Shown here in pieces: positions 44,065-52,872 of a DNA stretch of 64,000 nt. Below the pieces are notes generated by a model. The model searched no databases, was not told where the DNA came from, and saw only the letters and a program-made list of their open reading frames with translations. Source of the DNA: CALKZN01 sp050633785 (GTDB lineage: Bacteria; Pseudomonadota; Gammaproteobacteria; Arenicellales; Arenicellaceae); the NCBI GenBank assembly GCA_050633785.1, contig JBOEHE010000024.1, forward strand, positions 1-64,000. The letters are read 5' to 3'. How positions within the stretch are numbered: position 1 is the stretch's first letter; the number at the start of each line of letters is the position of its first letter. Made by a program: the position numbers and the translations under genes.

Positions 44065-44949
44065 ATGGAAACAGAAAAACCGAATTCTTCGCAAGAGCCA
44101 CTGCAAGCAGAATCTCAAGACCAGCAGTCAGTAATTGACAGCGAATTACCTGAGGCTGTCGAAGAAGAGGATTACGCGGATACTGTTCGCGCAATTGTCA
44201 TGGGGCAGGTTATGGATCAACTGCCCAAAGATCTGTTTATTCCCCCCGATGCCTTAGAGATTGTGCTGGAGACCTTTGAAGGCCCGTTGGACCTTTTACT
44301 GTACCTGATACGTAAGCAAAATATTAATATCTTGAACATTCCAGTTGCTGAAATTACACAACAATATATGGTCTATGTGGAACTGATGCGCCATGCAAAC
44401 CTTGATCTCGCGGCTGAGTATTTGTTGATGGCAGCTATGTTGGCGGAAATCAAGTCACGTATGTTACTGCCCAAGCCAGCTAAAGATGAAGAAGAGGAAG
44501 AAGATCCGCGTATGGCTCTGGTTCGACAGTTGCAACAGTACGAGCTCTTTCGTCAGGCCGCAAATGACTTGGAAGATATACCTCGTGTGGGCAGAGATGT
44601 ATTTATTGCGAATGCCGATCTGGAAGATCCTGAACCCCCTAAAACAGAAGCAAAAGTGACATTGGAGCAGTTAACGCGTGCATTCCAGGGTATTCTGGAA
44701 CGTGCCCATGCCAATCAGCTGCATCAGGTAACGCGCGAAGTAATGTCGATGCGTGAACGTATGACTGATATTTTGAAGTTGCTGCAAACGAATGACTTTT
44801 TACGTTTTGAAGACCTGTTTACTCATGTCGAAGGCCGAATGGGAGTCGTGGTCAGTTTTATAGCTTTGCTGGAACTGTTTCGAGACGATATGCTGGTGGT
44901 GGTTCAGAGCGAACCATTTGCCCCGATACACATTAAAAGAGCTGCTTAG
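44065..44949 (+). CDS. scpA: Segregation and condensation protein ScpA
   Basis: I choose the ATG at 44065. The product has the kleisin-like ScpA core (LETFEGPLDLLLYLIRKQNINILNIPVAEIT) after a Glu-rich N-terminal segment. With ScpB and SMC-type proteins it organises chromosomes. Stop and the scpB ATG abut, giving coupled translation. Confidence 0.92.
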   Translation: METEKPNSSQEPLQAESQDQQSVIDSELPEAVEEEDYADTVRAIVMGQVMDQLPKDLFIPPDALEIVLETFEGPLDLLLYLIRKQNINILNIPVAEITQQYMVYVELMRHANLDLAAEYLLMAAMLAEIKSRMLLPKPAKDEEEEEDPRMALVRQLQQYELFRQAANDLEDIPRVGRDVFIANADLEDPEPPKTEAKVTLEQLTRAFQGILERAHANQLHQVTREVMSMRERMTDILKLLQTNDFLRFEDLFTHVEGRMGVVVSFIALLELFRDDMLVVVQSEPFAPIHIKRAA

Positions 44950-45849
44950 ATGACAGATAGGAAAGAACAAGAATCATCGGGTAATAATGATTCTGAATTG
45001 CAGAATATTATTGAAGCGGCATTTTTTGCTGCGGATTCCCCCATTGGTATCCGCAATATTCAAAGACTGTTTATTGAAGAAGCCCAGCCGAACAAAGATG
45101 AGATTGAAGCGGTTGTAACCCAGTTGCAACAGGACTATCTGAATAAAGGTCTGGAGTTGGTTCGTGTAGGTAATGGTTGGAGATTTCAGACCCGGGAAAA
45201 ATATGCTCCGTGGATCCGTAAACTCAATGCCGAAAAGGCTCCGCGTTATTCTCGCGCTCAACTGGAAACTTTGGCTATCATCGCTTATCGACAACCCGTG
45301 ACAAGAGGTGATATTGAGGATGTTCGAGGGGTGGCTGTCAGCAGCGATATTATTCGTATTCTCGAAGAGCGTGGCTGGATTCGAGAAATTGGTCACCGAG
45401 ATGTTCCTGGGCGCCCGGCTTTGTTTGGTACTACTCAGGAATTTCTATCCTACTTTAATCTGAGCAGTTTGCGTGAATTGCCGGAAATGATCGAAGAGCG
45501 AAAATTTGAAGAGATTGCCAAAGAAATGCATATGACATTGCCATTGGAGTTAAGCGATGCTCAGGATTCTGAGACTTCTGGTGATGATGCAAAGGTACAT
45601 ACGGCGCAGATAATTCCAATCAGCTCAGGGCAAGTAGAAGAAGACAATATTGAATCTGAAAGTTCTGAGTCAGAAGAACTTGAGTCAGAAGAACTTGAGT
45701 CAGAAGAACTTGAGTCAGAAGAACTTGAGTCAGAAGAACTTGAGTCAGAAGAACTTGAGTCAGAAGAACTTGAGTCAGAAGAACTCCGTGCTGATGGGAA
45801 GCAGGGTACTGATGAGAAACAGGCTGAGGGTGAGATGGATGACAACTGA
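44950..45849 (+). CDS. scpB: Segregation and condensation protein ScpB with a repeat-encoded acidic tail
   Basis: The first 190 residues are a normal ScpB with paired winged helices (YRQPVTRGDIEDVRGVAVSSDIIRILEERGWI). The C-terminal tail contains eight copies of a five-residue ESEEL unit, encoded by a perfect tandem repeat at 45667-45786. The last 11 bases overlap rluB, so the repeat lies just before the next start. The tail is very acidic and likely disordered, and its length could vary by slippage. Confidence 0.93.
   Translation: MTDRKEQESSGNNDSELQNIIEAAFFAADSPIGIRNIQRLFIEEAQPNKDEIEAVVTQLQQDYLNKGLELVRVGNGWRFQTREKYAPWIRKLNAEKAPRYSRAQLETLAIIAYRQPVTRGDIEDVRGVAVSSDIIRILEERGWIREIGHRDVPGRPALFGTTQEFLSYFNLSSLRELPEMIEERKFEEIAKEMHMTLPLELSDAQDSETSGDDAKVHTAQIIPISSGQVEEDNIESESSESEELESEELESEELESEELESEELESEELESEELESEELRADGKQGTDEKQAEGEMDDN
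45667..45786 (+). repeat. Eight-copy 15-bp tandem repeat in scpB
   Basis: The unit GAGTCAGAAGAACTT is repeated eight times with no change except the final base. Because 15 is a multiple of three, copy-number change keeps scpB in frame. Long open frames on both strands across it are artefacts of the repeat. Confidence 0.97.
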
Positions 45850-46804
45850 AACTGAAAAATTGCAGAAAGTGCTGGCACGCACAGGGTTGGGTTCGCGCCG
45901 AGCATTGGAGCAATGGATTATCGACGGCCGGATTCGAATCAATGGCCGAGTGGCGACATTAGGCGACCGTGTGAGTGCAAAAGACAGTTTGATGGTTGAT
46001 GGAGAACCTTTGTTTATCTCAGCTAGACAACAAATGATCGAGTGTTTGATCTACCACAAACCTGAAGGCCAGGTTTGTACTCGATCAGACACACAAAATC
46101 GCCCAACCGTGTTTGATAATCTCCCTTCAATAGAAGGAGGGCGCTGGATTTCTATCGGGCGTCTAGATCTGAATACCAGTGGTTTGCTGTTATTTACTAA
46201 CAATGGCGATTTAGCTAACCGTTTAATGCATCCTTCTACTGGGGTTGTCAGGCGATATCTGGTGAGAATCAGAGGAAGGTTGTCGAGAGACACTATTCAC
46301 TTGATCACCAAAACCGGGGTCAAACTGGACGGTGAGATGGCTAGTTTTGATAGTGTTCAGCCTCAGGAGAGCTCTGAGAAAGGGACGAATAATTGGGTTG
46401 AAGTCTCCATCAAAGAAGGGCGCTACCGTGAGGTCAGGCGTATTTTTGAAACAGTGGGTCACCCTGTAAGCCGTTTGAAACGGATTGCGTATGGCACGGT
46501 CAAGCTGTCGCGTCAGTTGCGTCAGGGGCGTTGTGAAAAAATGGCACCCATGCAATTGGAGCGTTTATTGACGTCGTATGACCTGGATGCTTTTGTTACT
46601 GATATGCGCGGCACTGACACTGATCGACAGACACAGCGTAAAATAACCCGGCCAATGGGTAAAGCAGCCGTAAAAGCAAAACAAGCCCAGACTACACGGC
46701 GAAGTTCAAAGAACAGTGGTCCCTGGAAATCTCATGAAAGTTCCGACAAGAAAGTTTCTGGAAAAACTGCAAAACGTAAGCAATCTGGACGAAAATCACG
46801 CTGA
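45839..46804 (+). CDS. rluB: 23S rRNA pseudouridine(2605) synthase RluB
   Basis: The start is the ATG at 45839, overlapping scpB by 11 bases; the open frame continues upstream only because of the repeat. The 321-residue enzyme has an N-terminal S4 domain (EKLQKVLARTGLGSRRALE) and the RsuA-type catalytic core GRLDLNTSGLLLFTNNG with the catalytic Asp. The last 90 residues are a basic Lys/Arg/Ser-rich tail typical of RluB. The order scpA-scpB-rluB is conserved in gammaproteobacteria. Confidence 0.95.
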   Translation: MTTETEKLQKVLARTGLGSRRALEQWIIDGRIRINGRVATLGDRVSAKDSLMVDGEPLFISARQQMIECLIYHKPEGQVCTRSDTQNRPTVFDNLPSIEGGRWISIGRLDLNTSGLLLFTNNGDLANRLMHPSTGVVRRYLVRIRGRLSRDTIHLITKTGVKLDGEMASFDSVQPQESSEKGTNNWVEVSIKEGRYREVRRIFETVGHPVSRLKRIAYGTVKLSRQLRQGRCEKMAPMQLERLLTSYDLDAFVTDMRGTDTDRQTQRKITRPMGKAAVKAKQAQTTRRSSKNSGPWKSHESSDKKVSGKTAKRKQSGRKSR

Positions 46805-46806
46805 TA

Positions 46807-47580
46807 ATGGGGCTTAGAGTTTCGGTCATAACCGTGGTCTATAATGGGGCAAGCACCATTGCAGACACTCTTGATTCAGTTGCACAACAATCTTATCCGG
46901 ATATCGAACATATCGTTATTGATGGTGCTTCAAGTGATTCCACGGTGGAGGTTGTGCGCCGTTACCCCCATATTTCACAGTTGATATCAGAGCCAGATCA
47001 AGGAATTTATGATGCCATGAATAAAGGGGTCGCTGCGGCTACAGGTGATGTCATTGTCTTGTTAAATGCAGATGATCACTATCAACATGACGATGTGGTT
47101 CAACTGGCTGTTAATGCATTGCAGGACAATCAGGTTGATGCCTGCTATGCCGATTTGGTTTATGTGAAAACGAATGATGTTGATATTGTCACGCGTTATT
47201 GGACCAGTCAGGCTTATCGTCCAGGTCTGTGTTTTTCCGGGTGGATGCCTGCGCACCCAACTTTATTTATGCGCAGATCGGTTTACGATAAAGTGGGCTT
47301 GTTTAATATTGCTTTGAAATATCAGGCGGATCTGGAATTTTGCGCTCGTGTTTTTGAAGTACATGGCACCAGCAGTGTCTATGTTCCACAGATTTGGGTG
47401 CGTATGCGTATGGGAGGAGTGACTAATGGCAGCTTGAAAACGATGTTGCAAGGTAACTGGGAATCTTATCAGGCTTTGAAACGCTTGGGTTTACGTAGCG
47501 GTTTTTTTCGGTATTTTGGTGCTAAATTGCTTCCCAAAGTCATGCAGTATGTTCGCCGACCGAATCAAGAGGTCAGGTGA
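46807..47580 (+). CDS. Family 2 glycosyltransferase (WcaE-like)
   Basis: The 257-residue protein has the GT2 fold start VSVITVVYNGASTIADTL and metal-binding LLNADDHY (DxD-like). It closely resembles WcaE-type enzymes used for surface glycans (HIVIDGASSDSTVEV, EPDQGIYDAMNKGV). It begins three bases after the rluB stop and is the first gene of a five-gene glycan cassette ending at 51485. Sugar and acceptor unknown. Confidence 0.87.
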   Translation: MGLRVSVITVVYNGASTIADTLDSVAQQSYPDIEHIVIDGASSDSTVEVVRRYPHISQLISEPDQGIYDAMNKGVAAATGDVIVLLNADDHYQHDDVVQLAVNALQDNQVDACYADLVYVKTNDVDIVTRYWTSQAYRPGLCFSGWMPAHPTLFMRRSVYDKVGLFNIALKYQADLEFCARVFEVHGTSSVYVPQIWVRMRMGGVTNGSLKTMLQGNWESYQALKRLGLRSGFFRYFGAKLLPKVMQYVRRPNQEVR

Positions 47581-47583
47581 AAA

Positions 47584-48561
47584 ATGGTTGTTGATGATCT
47601 GGTTTCGGTCATTGTGCCCGTTTATAACCGTCCTGAGTTGCTGATTGATGCTGTAAATTCAGTTCTGCAACAGGACTACAGGCCTGTAGAGATCATTATT
47701 GTTAATGATGGTTCGACTGATCAAACCCTTGATGTTGCCAATGATCTAGCTGAACAACATGTTGAAATACAGGTAGTAACACAAAATAACGCAGGCCCTG
47801 GTGTTGCCCGGGAAACCGGGCGTTTATTAGCTTGTGGTGAATTTATACAGTATTTAGACAGTGATGATCTGCTACTTAAAAATAAGTTTCTTGAACAGGT
47901 GAAGGCTCTGAAGAGCCTGCCCTCAGCGGGCCTTGCTTATGGAATGGAATGCCAAATTAACCATGGTGAGGCATTTGATGAACAAACGGCAAAGCCCCAC
48001 AAATCTACTGGTAAACGCATGTCAGCAATTTTCCCGGATATTCTATATGGCTCTCTGTGGGGTACATCGGTACCGCTGTGGAGGCGTCGTTTGACAGATG
48101 AGATGGGCCCTTGGATGGCTCTGATCAATGAGGAAGATATCGAATATGATGCGCGTGCGGGAGCTTTAAAAACCGAATTGGCCTATGTTTCGCAATATGT
48201 GGCAGTGCAGCGTGTGCATGATGACCATTTAAGCTTTGGAGGCACTACCGATCCTGTTAAGTTGCAGCATCGTGCACAGGCAGGGCATGCAATTTCTCAG
48301 CATGCCTTGAACGTTTTATCCATTGGTGGGGCAGATTTGCGACACTTTTCTAAAACGGTGTTTTTGCTTGCCCGCCAATGTGCAGCAGCTGGTTTGAAAC
48401 AAGAAAGTGAAAGTCTGGTGCAGTTATCCAAATTGATTAGAGGAAGTTCAGGCTTGAAGTTGAATCTGTTCCATCTGTTATTAAAACTCCTGGGCCCCCA
48501 AAAGGCTTATGCCATTACTTACTGGTTGGAGTTGAACGTATTGCATAAGGGGCGTTCTTGA
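47584..48561 (+). CDS. Family 2 glycosyltransferase
   Basis: The 325-residue protein begins VSVIVPVYNRPELLIDAV, has IVNDGSTDQT and the DxD-type QYLDSDDLLL, so it is a classic inverting GT-A enzyme. A C-terminal region of about 100 residues follows the core. It is linked to the previous gene by a three-base gap and shares the cassette. Confidence 0.87.
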   Translation: MVVDDLVSVIVPVYNRPELLIDAVNSVLQQDYRPVEIIIVNDGSTDQTLDVANDLAEQHVEIQVVTQNNAGPGVARETGRLLACGEFIQYLDSDDLLLKNKFLEQVKALKSLPSAGLAYGMECQINHGEAFDEQTAKPHKSTGKRMSAIFPDILYGSLWGTSVPLWRRRLTDEMGPWMALINEEDIEYDARAGALKTELAYVSQYVAVQRVHDDHLSFGGTTDPVKLQHRAQAGHAISQHALNVLSIGGADLRHFSKTVFLLARQCAAAGLKQESESLVQLSKLIRGSSGLKLNLFHLLLKLLGPQKAYAITYWLELNVLHKGRS

Positions 48562-48570
48562 GGTGAGTTC

Positions 48571-49566
48571 TTGACAGCCTTAACACCGCAATATTCAATC
48601 TCAGTCGTTCTGGCTGTTTATCAGGGTGCAGATGCGGTGCGTAAAACCGTAAACTCTATTATAAATCAAGCATGTGGTAGTGCTGATGCGTCTAATTGTG
48701 TTCTGGAATTGGATATTGTCATTGTAGATGATGGGGCCGATCACTCGTGTAAAAATGTTTTGTCTGATTTGATGTCCAACAATGAGTGTATTAACGTCAT
48801 TACTCAGGACAATCAGGGGCTGACAAAAGCATTGATTGTAGGTTGTGAGGCTGCAAGGTTCGATTTAATTGCTCGTATCGATGTGGGTGATGAAATGCTT
48901 CCTGGACGTTTAGTCCGGCAAGCTGAGTATCTAGATAGCCATCAAGGGGTTGGAGTTGTTGCCAGTTGGACGCATATTGTCACCGAAGAAGGCGATAAAT
49001 TATATGATGTCAGTGATAGTAATGACATTGTTCAAAGAACATTATCTTTAGATGAACTTGAATCTGCTCGTGCCCCTCAACATTACACCACTATGTTCAA
49101 CAAAGAATTGTACCAGAAGGTCGGAGGTTACAGGTCTCAGTTCTATTTCGCGCAGGATATGGATCTTTGGTTGAGATTGTATGAAGTTGCAGATGTGGTT
49201 GTTATGGAGGATTACCTGACCAGCTCTGTGTTTTCGGCCAATGCCATCAGCGGGACCTATAATAAACAGCAGGATGAGTTGATGCATTTGGCGATGCAAT
49301 CTGCCAAATTAAGGCGTGCAGGTAAGAGTGATGAAACTGTTCTGCTGCAAGCTGAACAGATCAGGCCCATGAAAATGGCTGGGACTGATGGTCAATTCAA
49401 TACCTTATACTTTATTGCCAAATGCTTATTGCCGCATAAGCCGGATTCGGCACGCCGCTATTTCTGGAGGGCATTGGGTAAAAAGCCAATGTCTATTAAA
49501 GCTGGGTTTGGGCTGTTACAAGCGTATTGGCGTGCTAAAATAAAAACAGTAGAAAAGAAACACTAA
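48571..49566 (+). CDS. Family 2 glycosyltransferase
   Basis: The 331-residue protein starts at TTG 48571 after GAGGTGAG. It shows the GT2 elements SVVLAVYQGADAVRKTV, IVDDGADHS and ARIDVGDEMLPGR; the usual DxD is replaced by DVGDE, which still offers acidic ligands. Third glycosyltransferase of the cassette. The acceptor may be the product of the first two. Confidence 0.85.
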   Translation: MTALTPQYSISVVLAVYQGADAVRKTVNSIINQACGSADASNCVLELDIVIVDDGADHSCKNVLSDLMSNNECINVITQDNQGLTKALIVGCEAARFDLIARIDVGDEMLPGRLVRQAEYLDSHQGVGVVASWTHIVTEEGDKLYDVSDSNDIVQRTLSLDELESARAPQHYTTMFNKELYQKVGGYRSQFYFAQDMDLWLRLYEVADVVVMEDYLTSSVFSANAISGTYNKQQDELMHLAMQSAKLRRAGKSDETVLLQAEQIRPMKMAGTDGQFNTLYFIAKCLLPHKPDSARRYFWRALGKKPMSIKAGFGLLQAYWRAKIKTVEKKH

Positions 49567-49594
49567 TAATAATGATAACGGTGAAAAAGCATTA

Positions 49595-50479
49595 ATGGAT
49601 ACTGAGCGGGGGAAAGTCAAAGTTGTTTTGTTATGTTGCCCGGGGCGTTTTCAGACACATTTAGCGAATTTGTTGCATCAAGACTATGAACTTGCAGGAA
49701 TTGTGATTTGCCAACCGACTCCAGGTAATCAGTCACTATTGCAGGCCTTGTTAGCTAAGCGTCATTATCTACTTCATCCAGTTCGTCTCTTCAAGCACCT
49801 CTATACGCGTTTATGTTTGCGTAAATACGAGCAACATGCAGAAAAGTTATTACAAGAGAATTATCAACAATTCATGTCTATGCAGTCTATGCCGGAAGGG
49901 GTTTCGACTGTTCAAGTGGATGATATTAATTGTTCGTCAGCGATCGAATTTGTCAAAACACATAAACCTGATATTGTTTGTGTGAATGGTACCAATTTGT
50001 TGCGTCAACCTATGTTGTCAGCAACCGTGTCTATCCCTCTGGGAGTCATAAACCTCCATACTGGCTTATCTCCTTATGCCAGAGGGGGTAATTGTAATTT
50101 GTTTATGTTGTTGGAGGGCAAACCAGAATATGTGGGGGCGACAATTCATTACATTGATGAGGGTATCGATAGTGGGGATATTATTCGTACGCTACGCCCT
50201 GATTTTAAGGCAAATGATCCTTATGAGTATATTGAGGCAAAAGTTTTTATAGACGGTAATCGTGCTATGGTCGACGCTGTAGCTGCACTGGCAGAGCAAT
50301 CGGCCCCACGAGTTCAACAATGGATCAAAGGAAAGGAGTTTTTGCGCAGAACAGGGTACTGCTATAACCCATCCCAACGTTTGCGATTGAATCGTTTGAT
50401 AGAACAGGGTTTGCTTGCACGTTACAAGCAAAACCAGTCAACTATCGACTCTGATGCCGAACTCAGGTTAATTGTTTAA
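49595..50479 (+). CDS. Formyltransferase-family protein
   Basis: The 294-residue protein has the formyltransferase catalytic set in VINLHTGLSPYARGGN (Asn-x-His) and YIDEGIDSGDII (Asp), as in methionyl-tRNA or sugar N-formyltransferases. It lacks the N-terminal features that would mark fmt or purN. In the glycan cassette it probably formylates an amino sugar nucleotide or moves a one-carbon unit, using 10-formyl-THF. It overlaps the next gene by eight bases. Confidence 0.83.
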   Translation: MDTERGKVKVVLLCCPGRFQTHLANLLHQDYELAGIVICQPTPGNQSLLQALLAKRHYLLHPVRLFKHLYTRLCLRKYEQHAEKLLQENYQQFMSMQSMPEGVSTVQVDDINCSSAIEFVKTHKPDIVCVNGTNLLRQPMLSATVSIPLGVINLHTGLSPYARGGNCNLFMLLEGKPEYVGATIHYIDEGIDSGDIIRTLRPDFKANDPYEYIEAKVFIDGNRAMVDAVAALAEQSAPRVQQWIKGKEFLRRTGYCYNPSQRLRLNRLIEQGLLARYKQNQSTIDSDAELRLIV

Positions 50480-51485
50480 TATGTTTTCCAGCAACAAAAA
50501 ATCTAAGGGCTTGCCGAGTCGTGTGTTGAATCGATTGCAAGACCATTTGTTCTTTAAACCTCTTTTGCCTTATTGGAGGAACAAACTGTCAGGCAATATT
50601 ATGGTGTATTTGTATCATCGTATAGGAGATGCTGGTGAACATCCATTCCTGGATAAAGGTGGCTCACCAGTAACAACTGAAAAAGAACTGTGCAGCGACC
50701 TTACATTTCTTAAGCAACAAGGGGCACAGTTTATACGCTTTAAAGACTTGCTTGAGCATAATTTTTCTACGGATGAATTTACTGCGATCATCTGCTTTGA
50801 TGATTGCTTTTCTTCTAATTATCACCGTGGCTTATCTTTATTAGAGAAAATGGATGTTCCAGCAACGTTCTTTCAGTCAACGGCTTTGATTGATGCTGAG
50901 GAATTGCTTTGGGAGCATGCTCTGTACTGGTTGGCATTTGACCCCCAACTGAGTTCGAAGTTTTGGAGTCTGGTGATGAGTTTAGGGTGGCAAAGTGTTC
51001 AGCGGGGGCAGGTTGATACTATCCGCGATCACGTTCATCCCGATAAGATTATGCAATGCATACATGTTTTTGGCCAGATGCATCCAGGTGTTTCAAAGCA
51101 GATGATGCGCAAAGCTCGTCAGTTATATCCACTGACCGCTGACGTTTATCGTGCGAATCGTGAAGGTCATGAAATTGCATCGCATGGGCATCAACATTGG
51201 CTGAGGTCCATGGTGAGTGATGGTGAATTTGAATGTGATTTAAAGGTATCTTTAAAAAAACTACAAGGTCTGGAAGTACAGGCTCAGAGTTTTTCCTATC
51301 CTTTTAACAGCTATTTGGAACAAGACAAAAAACTGGTAGGAAGACACTTTGACTTTGTGGCAACAGTCGATGGTGGTGCTATAAACAAGCAATCAAACCA
51401 CTTAGCCTTACCTCGCAATACCTGGCCTGGGCCGGCAAAAAACAGGTTGCGACAGCGGCGCTGGTTATTGACTGGAAAAGTGTAA
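50472..51485 (+). CDS. Polysaccharide deacetylase (NodB-type)
   Basis: The 337-residue protein has NodB-domain motifs: CFDDCFSSN in place of the TFDDG motif with Asp-Asp, and SHGHQHW (H-x-H-x) as a metal site; a later FSYPFNSY matches a conserved loop. It would remove N-acetyl groups from a glycan or saccharide intermediate. Positioned last in the cassette, it may provide the free amine used by the formyltransferase just before it. Confidence 0.83.
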   Translation: MFNMFSSNKKSKGLPSRVLNRLQDHLFFKPLLPYWRNKLSGNIMVYLYHRIGDAGEHPFLDKGGSPVTTEKELCSDLTFLKQQGAQFIRFKDLLEHNFSTDEFTAIICFDDCFSSNYHRGLSLLEKMDVPATFFQSTALIDAEELLWEHALYWLAFDPQLSSKFWSLVMSLGWQSVQRGQVDTIRDHVHPDKIMQCIHVFGQMHPGVSKQMMRKARQLYPLTADVYRANREGHEIASHGHQHWLRSMVSDGEFECDLKVSLKKLQGLEVQAQSFSYPFNSYLEQDKKLVGRHFDFVATVDGGAINKQSNHLALPRNTWPGPAKNRLRQRRWLLTGKV

Positions 51486-51494
51486 TAAGCCGGT

Positions 51495-52262
51495 TTAAAG
51501 GTCTTCCTGCAGTCTTAGGCATGCTCCATTAAACTCATGTTGTCCTGATAGTAACTGTAAATAAGCAGGGGCTATTTCAGTTGGGCTAGGTAGTTTTTCC
51601 GCGCTTTCGCCAGGGTGTGACCGTCGTCTCAATGTGGTTTTGACGGGTCCCGGATCGATAGAGTTGACTTGAATGGTTGTTGGGTTTTCCAATTCGTCTG
51701 CCCAGATCTTCATCTGTGCTTCCACACCACCATAGGCGACGCCATAAGCACCCCAGTAAGCACTTGGGGTACGAGCACATCGTGCCGTGGTGAACAGCAC
51801 TTGGGCATTATCGGCTTCACGCAATTGGGGTAATAATGCTCTGGTGAGAAAATATGGGGCTTGCAGGTTCACTTGCATAACTTCCTGCCAGTACAACAAG
51901 TCGTATTGATCCATGGGGCTGGGTGACCCTAATTCAGCGGCATTATGCAACAAGCCATCCAGATGACCAAAATCCTGTGCGATGCCTTCGGCAATGTTCA
52001 TTGCCGTTTGAGGGTCACAGTGCTGTAGATTCTGCGGCAGCATAACCGGTTCGGGATAGCCCAGGGCGACAATCTCATCATAGGTTTTTTCCAGATGGCG
52101 GTTTTTTTTGTCCAACAGAATAACCGTCGCTCCATGCTGTGCTGCAGACAGACTGACAGCTTGGCCAATGCCTTGTGCTGCACCTGTAATTAGAATGGTT
52201 TTGTCAGCGAGTAACTGTTTTTCAGCGTTAAATGAACGCCAGTCGACAAGAGTTGTTTGCAT
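51495..52262 (-). CDS. SDR-family protein, YciK-like, with altered active site
   Basis: The 255-residue protein keeps the NAD(P)-binding TILITGAAQGIGQAV and LHNAAELG. It resembles YciK. The usual Tyr-x3-Lys is changed: the segment around Tyr173 reads GAYGVAYGG, so residue 177 is Tyr not Lys, and the catalytic Ser region reads TTARCAR (158-164) with no Ser. It may be an inactive or repurposed SDR. Convergent with the glycan cassette. Confidence 0.8.
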   Translation of the reverse strand: MQTTLVDWRSFNAEKQLLADKTILITGAAQGIGQAVSLSAAQHGATVILLDKKNRHLEKTYDEIVALGYPEPVMLPQNLQHCDPQTAMNIAEGIAQDFGHLDGLLHNAAELGSPSPMDQYDLLYWQEVMQVNLQAPYFLTRALLPQLREADNAQVLFTTARCARTPSAYWGAYGVAYGGVEAQMKIWADELENPTTIQVNSIDPGPVKTTLRRRSHPGESAEKLPSPTEIAPAYLQLLSGQHEFNGACLRLQEDL

Positions 52263-52285
52263 GCTAGTTTATTAAAAGACTCAAT

Positions 52286-52309
52286 AAAGACGGCATGATG
52301 GTCTTTTTT
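52286..52309 (+). terminator. Weak hairpin with T-run between the SDR gene and the hypothetical gene
   Basis: AAAGAC and GTCTTT arms with a nine-base loop precede T-rich bases on the plus strand. No plus-strand gene ends just before it, so the function is uncertain; it could end read-through antisense transcription. Confidence 0.3.
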
Positions 52310-52311
52310 AT

Positions 52312-52335
52312 GGCGAGAAGCAAGTGCTTCTCGCC
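52312..52335. repeat. Strong hairpin without U-tract
   Basis: Perfect arms GGCGAGAAGC (52312-52321) and GCTTCTCGCC (52326-52335) with loop AAGT. It lies between the minus-strand genes at 52356 and 51495. Neither side has a T-run behind the hairpin, so it is more likely an mRNA stabiliser or attenuator in the message that runs through it. Confidence 0.55.
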
Positions 52336-52355
52336 ACCGTGTTATAAAGAAACTC

Positions 52356-52745
52356 TCAATCCTTGCAATCAAACAAAGAAGGTTGAGTCAGACGCTGCCA
52401 CTGCCAGGCTAGATATTTGGGTTGATAACCATATTGAAAGACACTATATGTGCTGGCCAAGCGCCATAATTCCTTATCCTTGAAATCACCATGGCGTTGA
52501 ATCAGGTGACAGACCAATTCAAAAGCTGTAGAACTGGGTAGAATTTCCTGACGTGGTTGCATGTCTTTATCAACCAGTCGAATTAACATATTCACTGCTT
52601 CGTCATTAAGCTTATTGCCTCCATTATCGCGGTAGACTTCAGCGAAGTTAGTTAATGTCGCATGGCTAATCTGTCCAGAGCTTAAAGCTACCAGGGCTTC
52701 GTCATTTTGCGATATCGCGATTTGATTATTTTCAATACAAACCAT
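52356..52745 (-). CDS. Hypothetical protein, divergent from the MocR regulator
   Basis: The 129-residue, mostly helical protein has many Gln, Asn and Leu residues and no signal peptide or membrane segment. It ends in LTQPSLFDCKD. No family recognised. Its start is 126 bases from that of the MocR gene, with a shared intergenic operator, so it may be the regulator's target. The hairpin at 52312 lies 21 bases after its stop. Confidence 0.6.
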   Translation of the reverse strand: MVCIENNQIAISQNDEALVALSSGQISHATLTNFAEVYRDNGGNKLNDEAVNMLIRLVDKDMQPRQEILPSSTAFELVCHLIQRHGDFKDKELWRLASTYSVFQYGYQPKYLAWQWQRLTQPSLFDCKD

Positions 52746-52811
52746 AAGTGCCTCCGATTTAGATGCGGTTATTAAACTATTTGCATTAGAATACGAAAAG
52801 GCGTAAATTAA

Positions 52812-52872
52812 ATACAGAATCAGAAAAAATTAATTTTATGTATACAGAATGCGTTTTTTGTATCTGTATACA
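52812..52872. promoter_or_regulatory. MocR operator: inverted and direct ATACAGA repeats
   Basis: Perfect 10-bp arms TGTATACAGA (52839-52848) and TCTGTATACA (52863-52872) flank 14 bases and touch the start codon of the MocR gene. A further direct copy ATACAGAAT at 52812-52820 lies 30 bases before the copy at 52842-52850. This suits autoregulation and control of the divergent gene. Confidence 0.7.

Noticed and set aside
45667..45786. CRISPR-like or other mobile repeat array
   Set aside because: Units are adjacent, with no spacers, and in frame within a gene.
45650..45838. Upstream extension of the rluB frame
   Set aside because: It runs through the tandem repeat as an LSQKN repeat and lacks a homologous N-terminus; RluB proper starts with the S4 domain at 45839.
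45561..45913. Long open frames on the minus strand and in another plus frame across the scpB repeat
   Set aside because: They arise because a 15-base repeat without stops is open in all frames; rluB and scpB explain the region.
52312..52335. Rho-independent terminator after the gene at 52356
   Set aside because: On the relevant strand the hairpin is followed by A-rich bases, not T.
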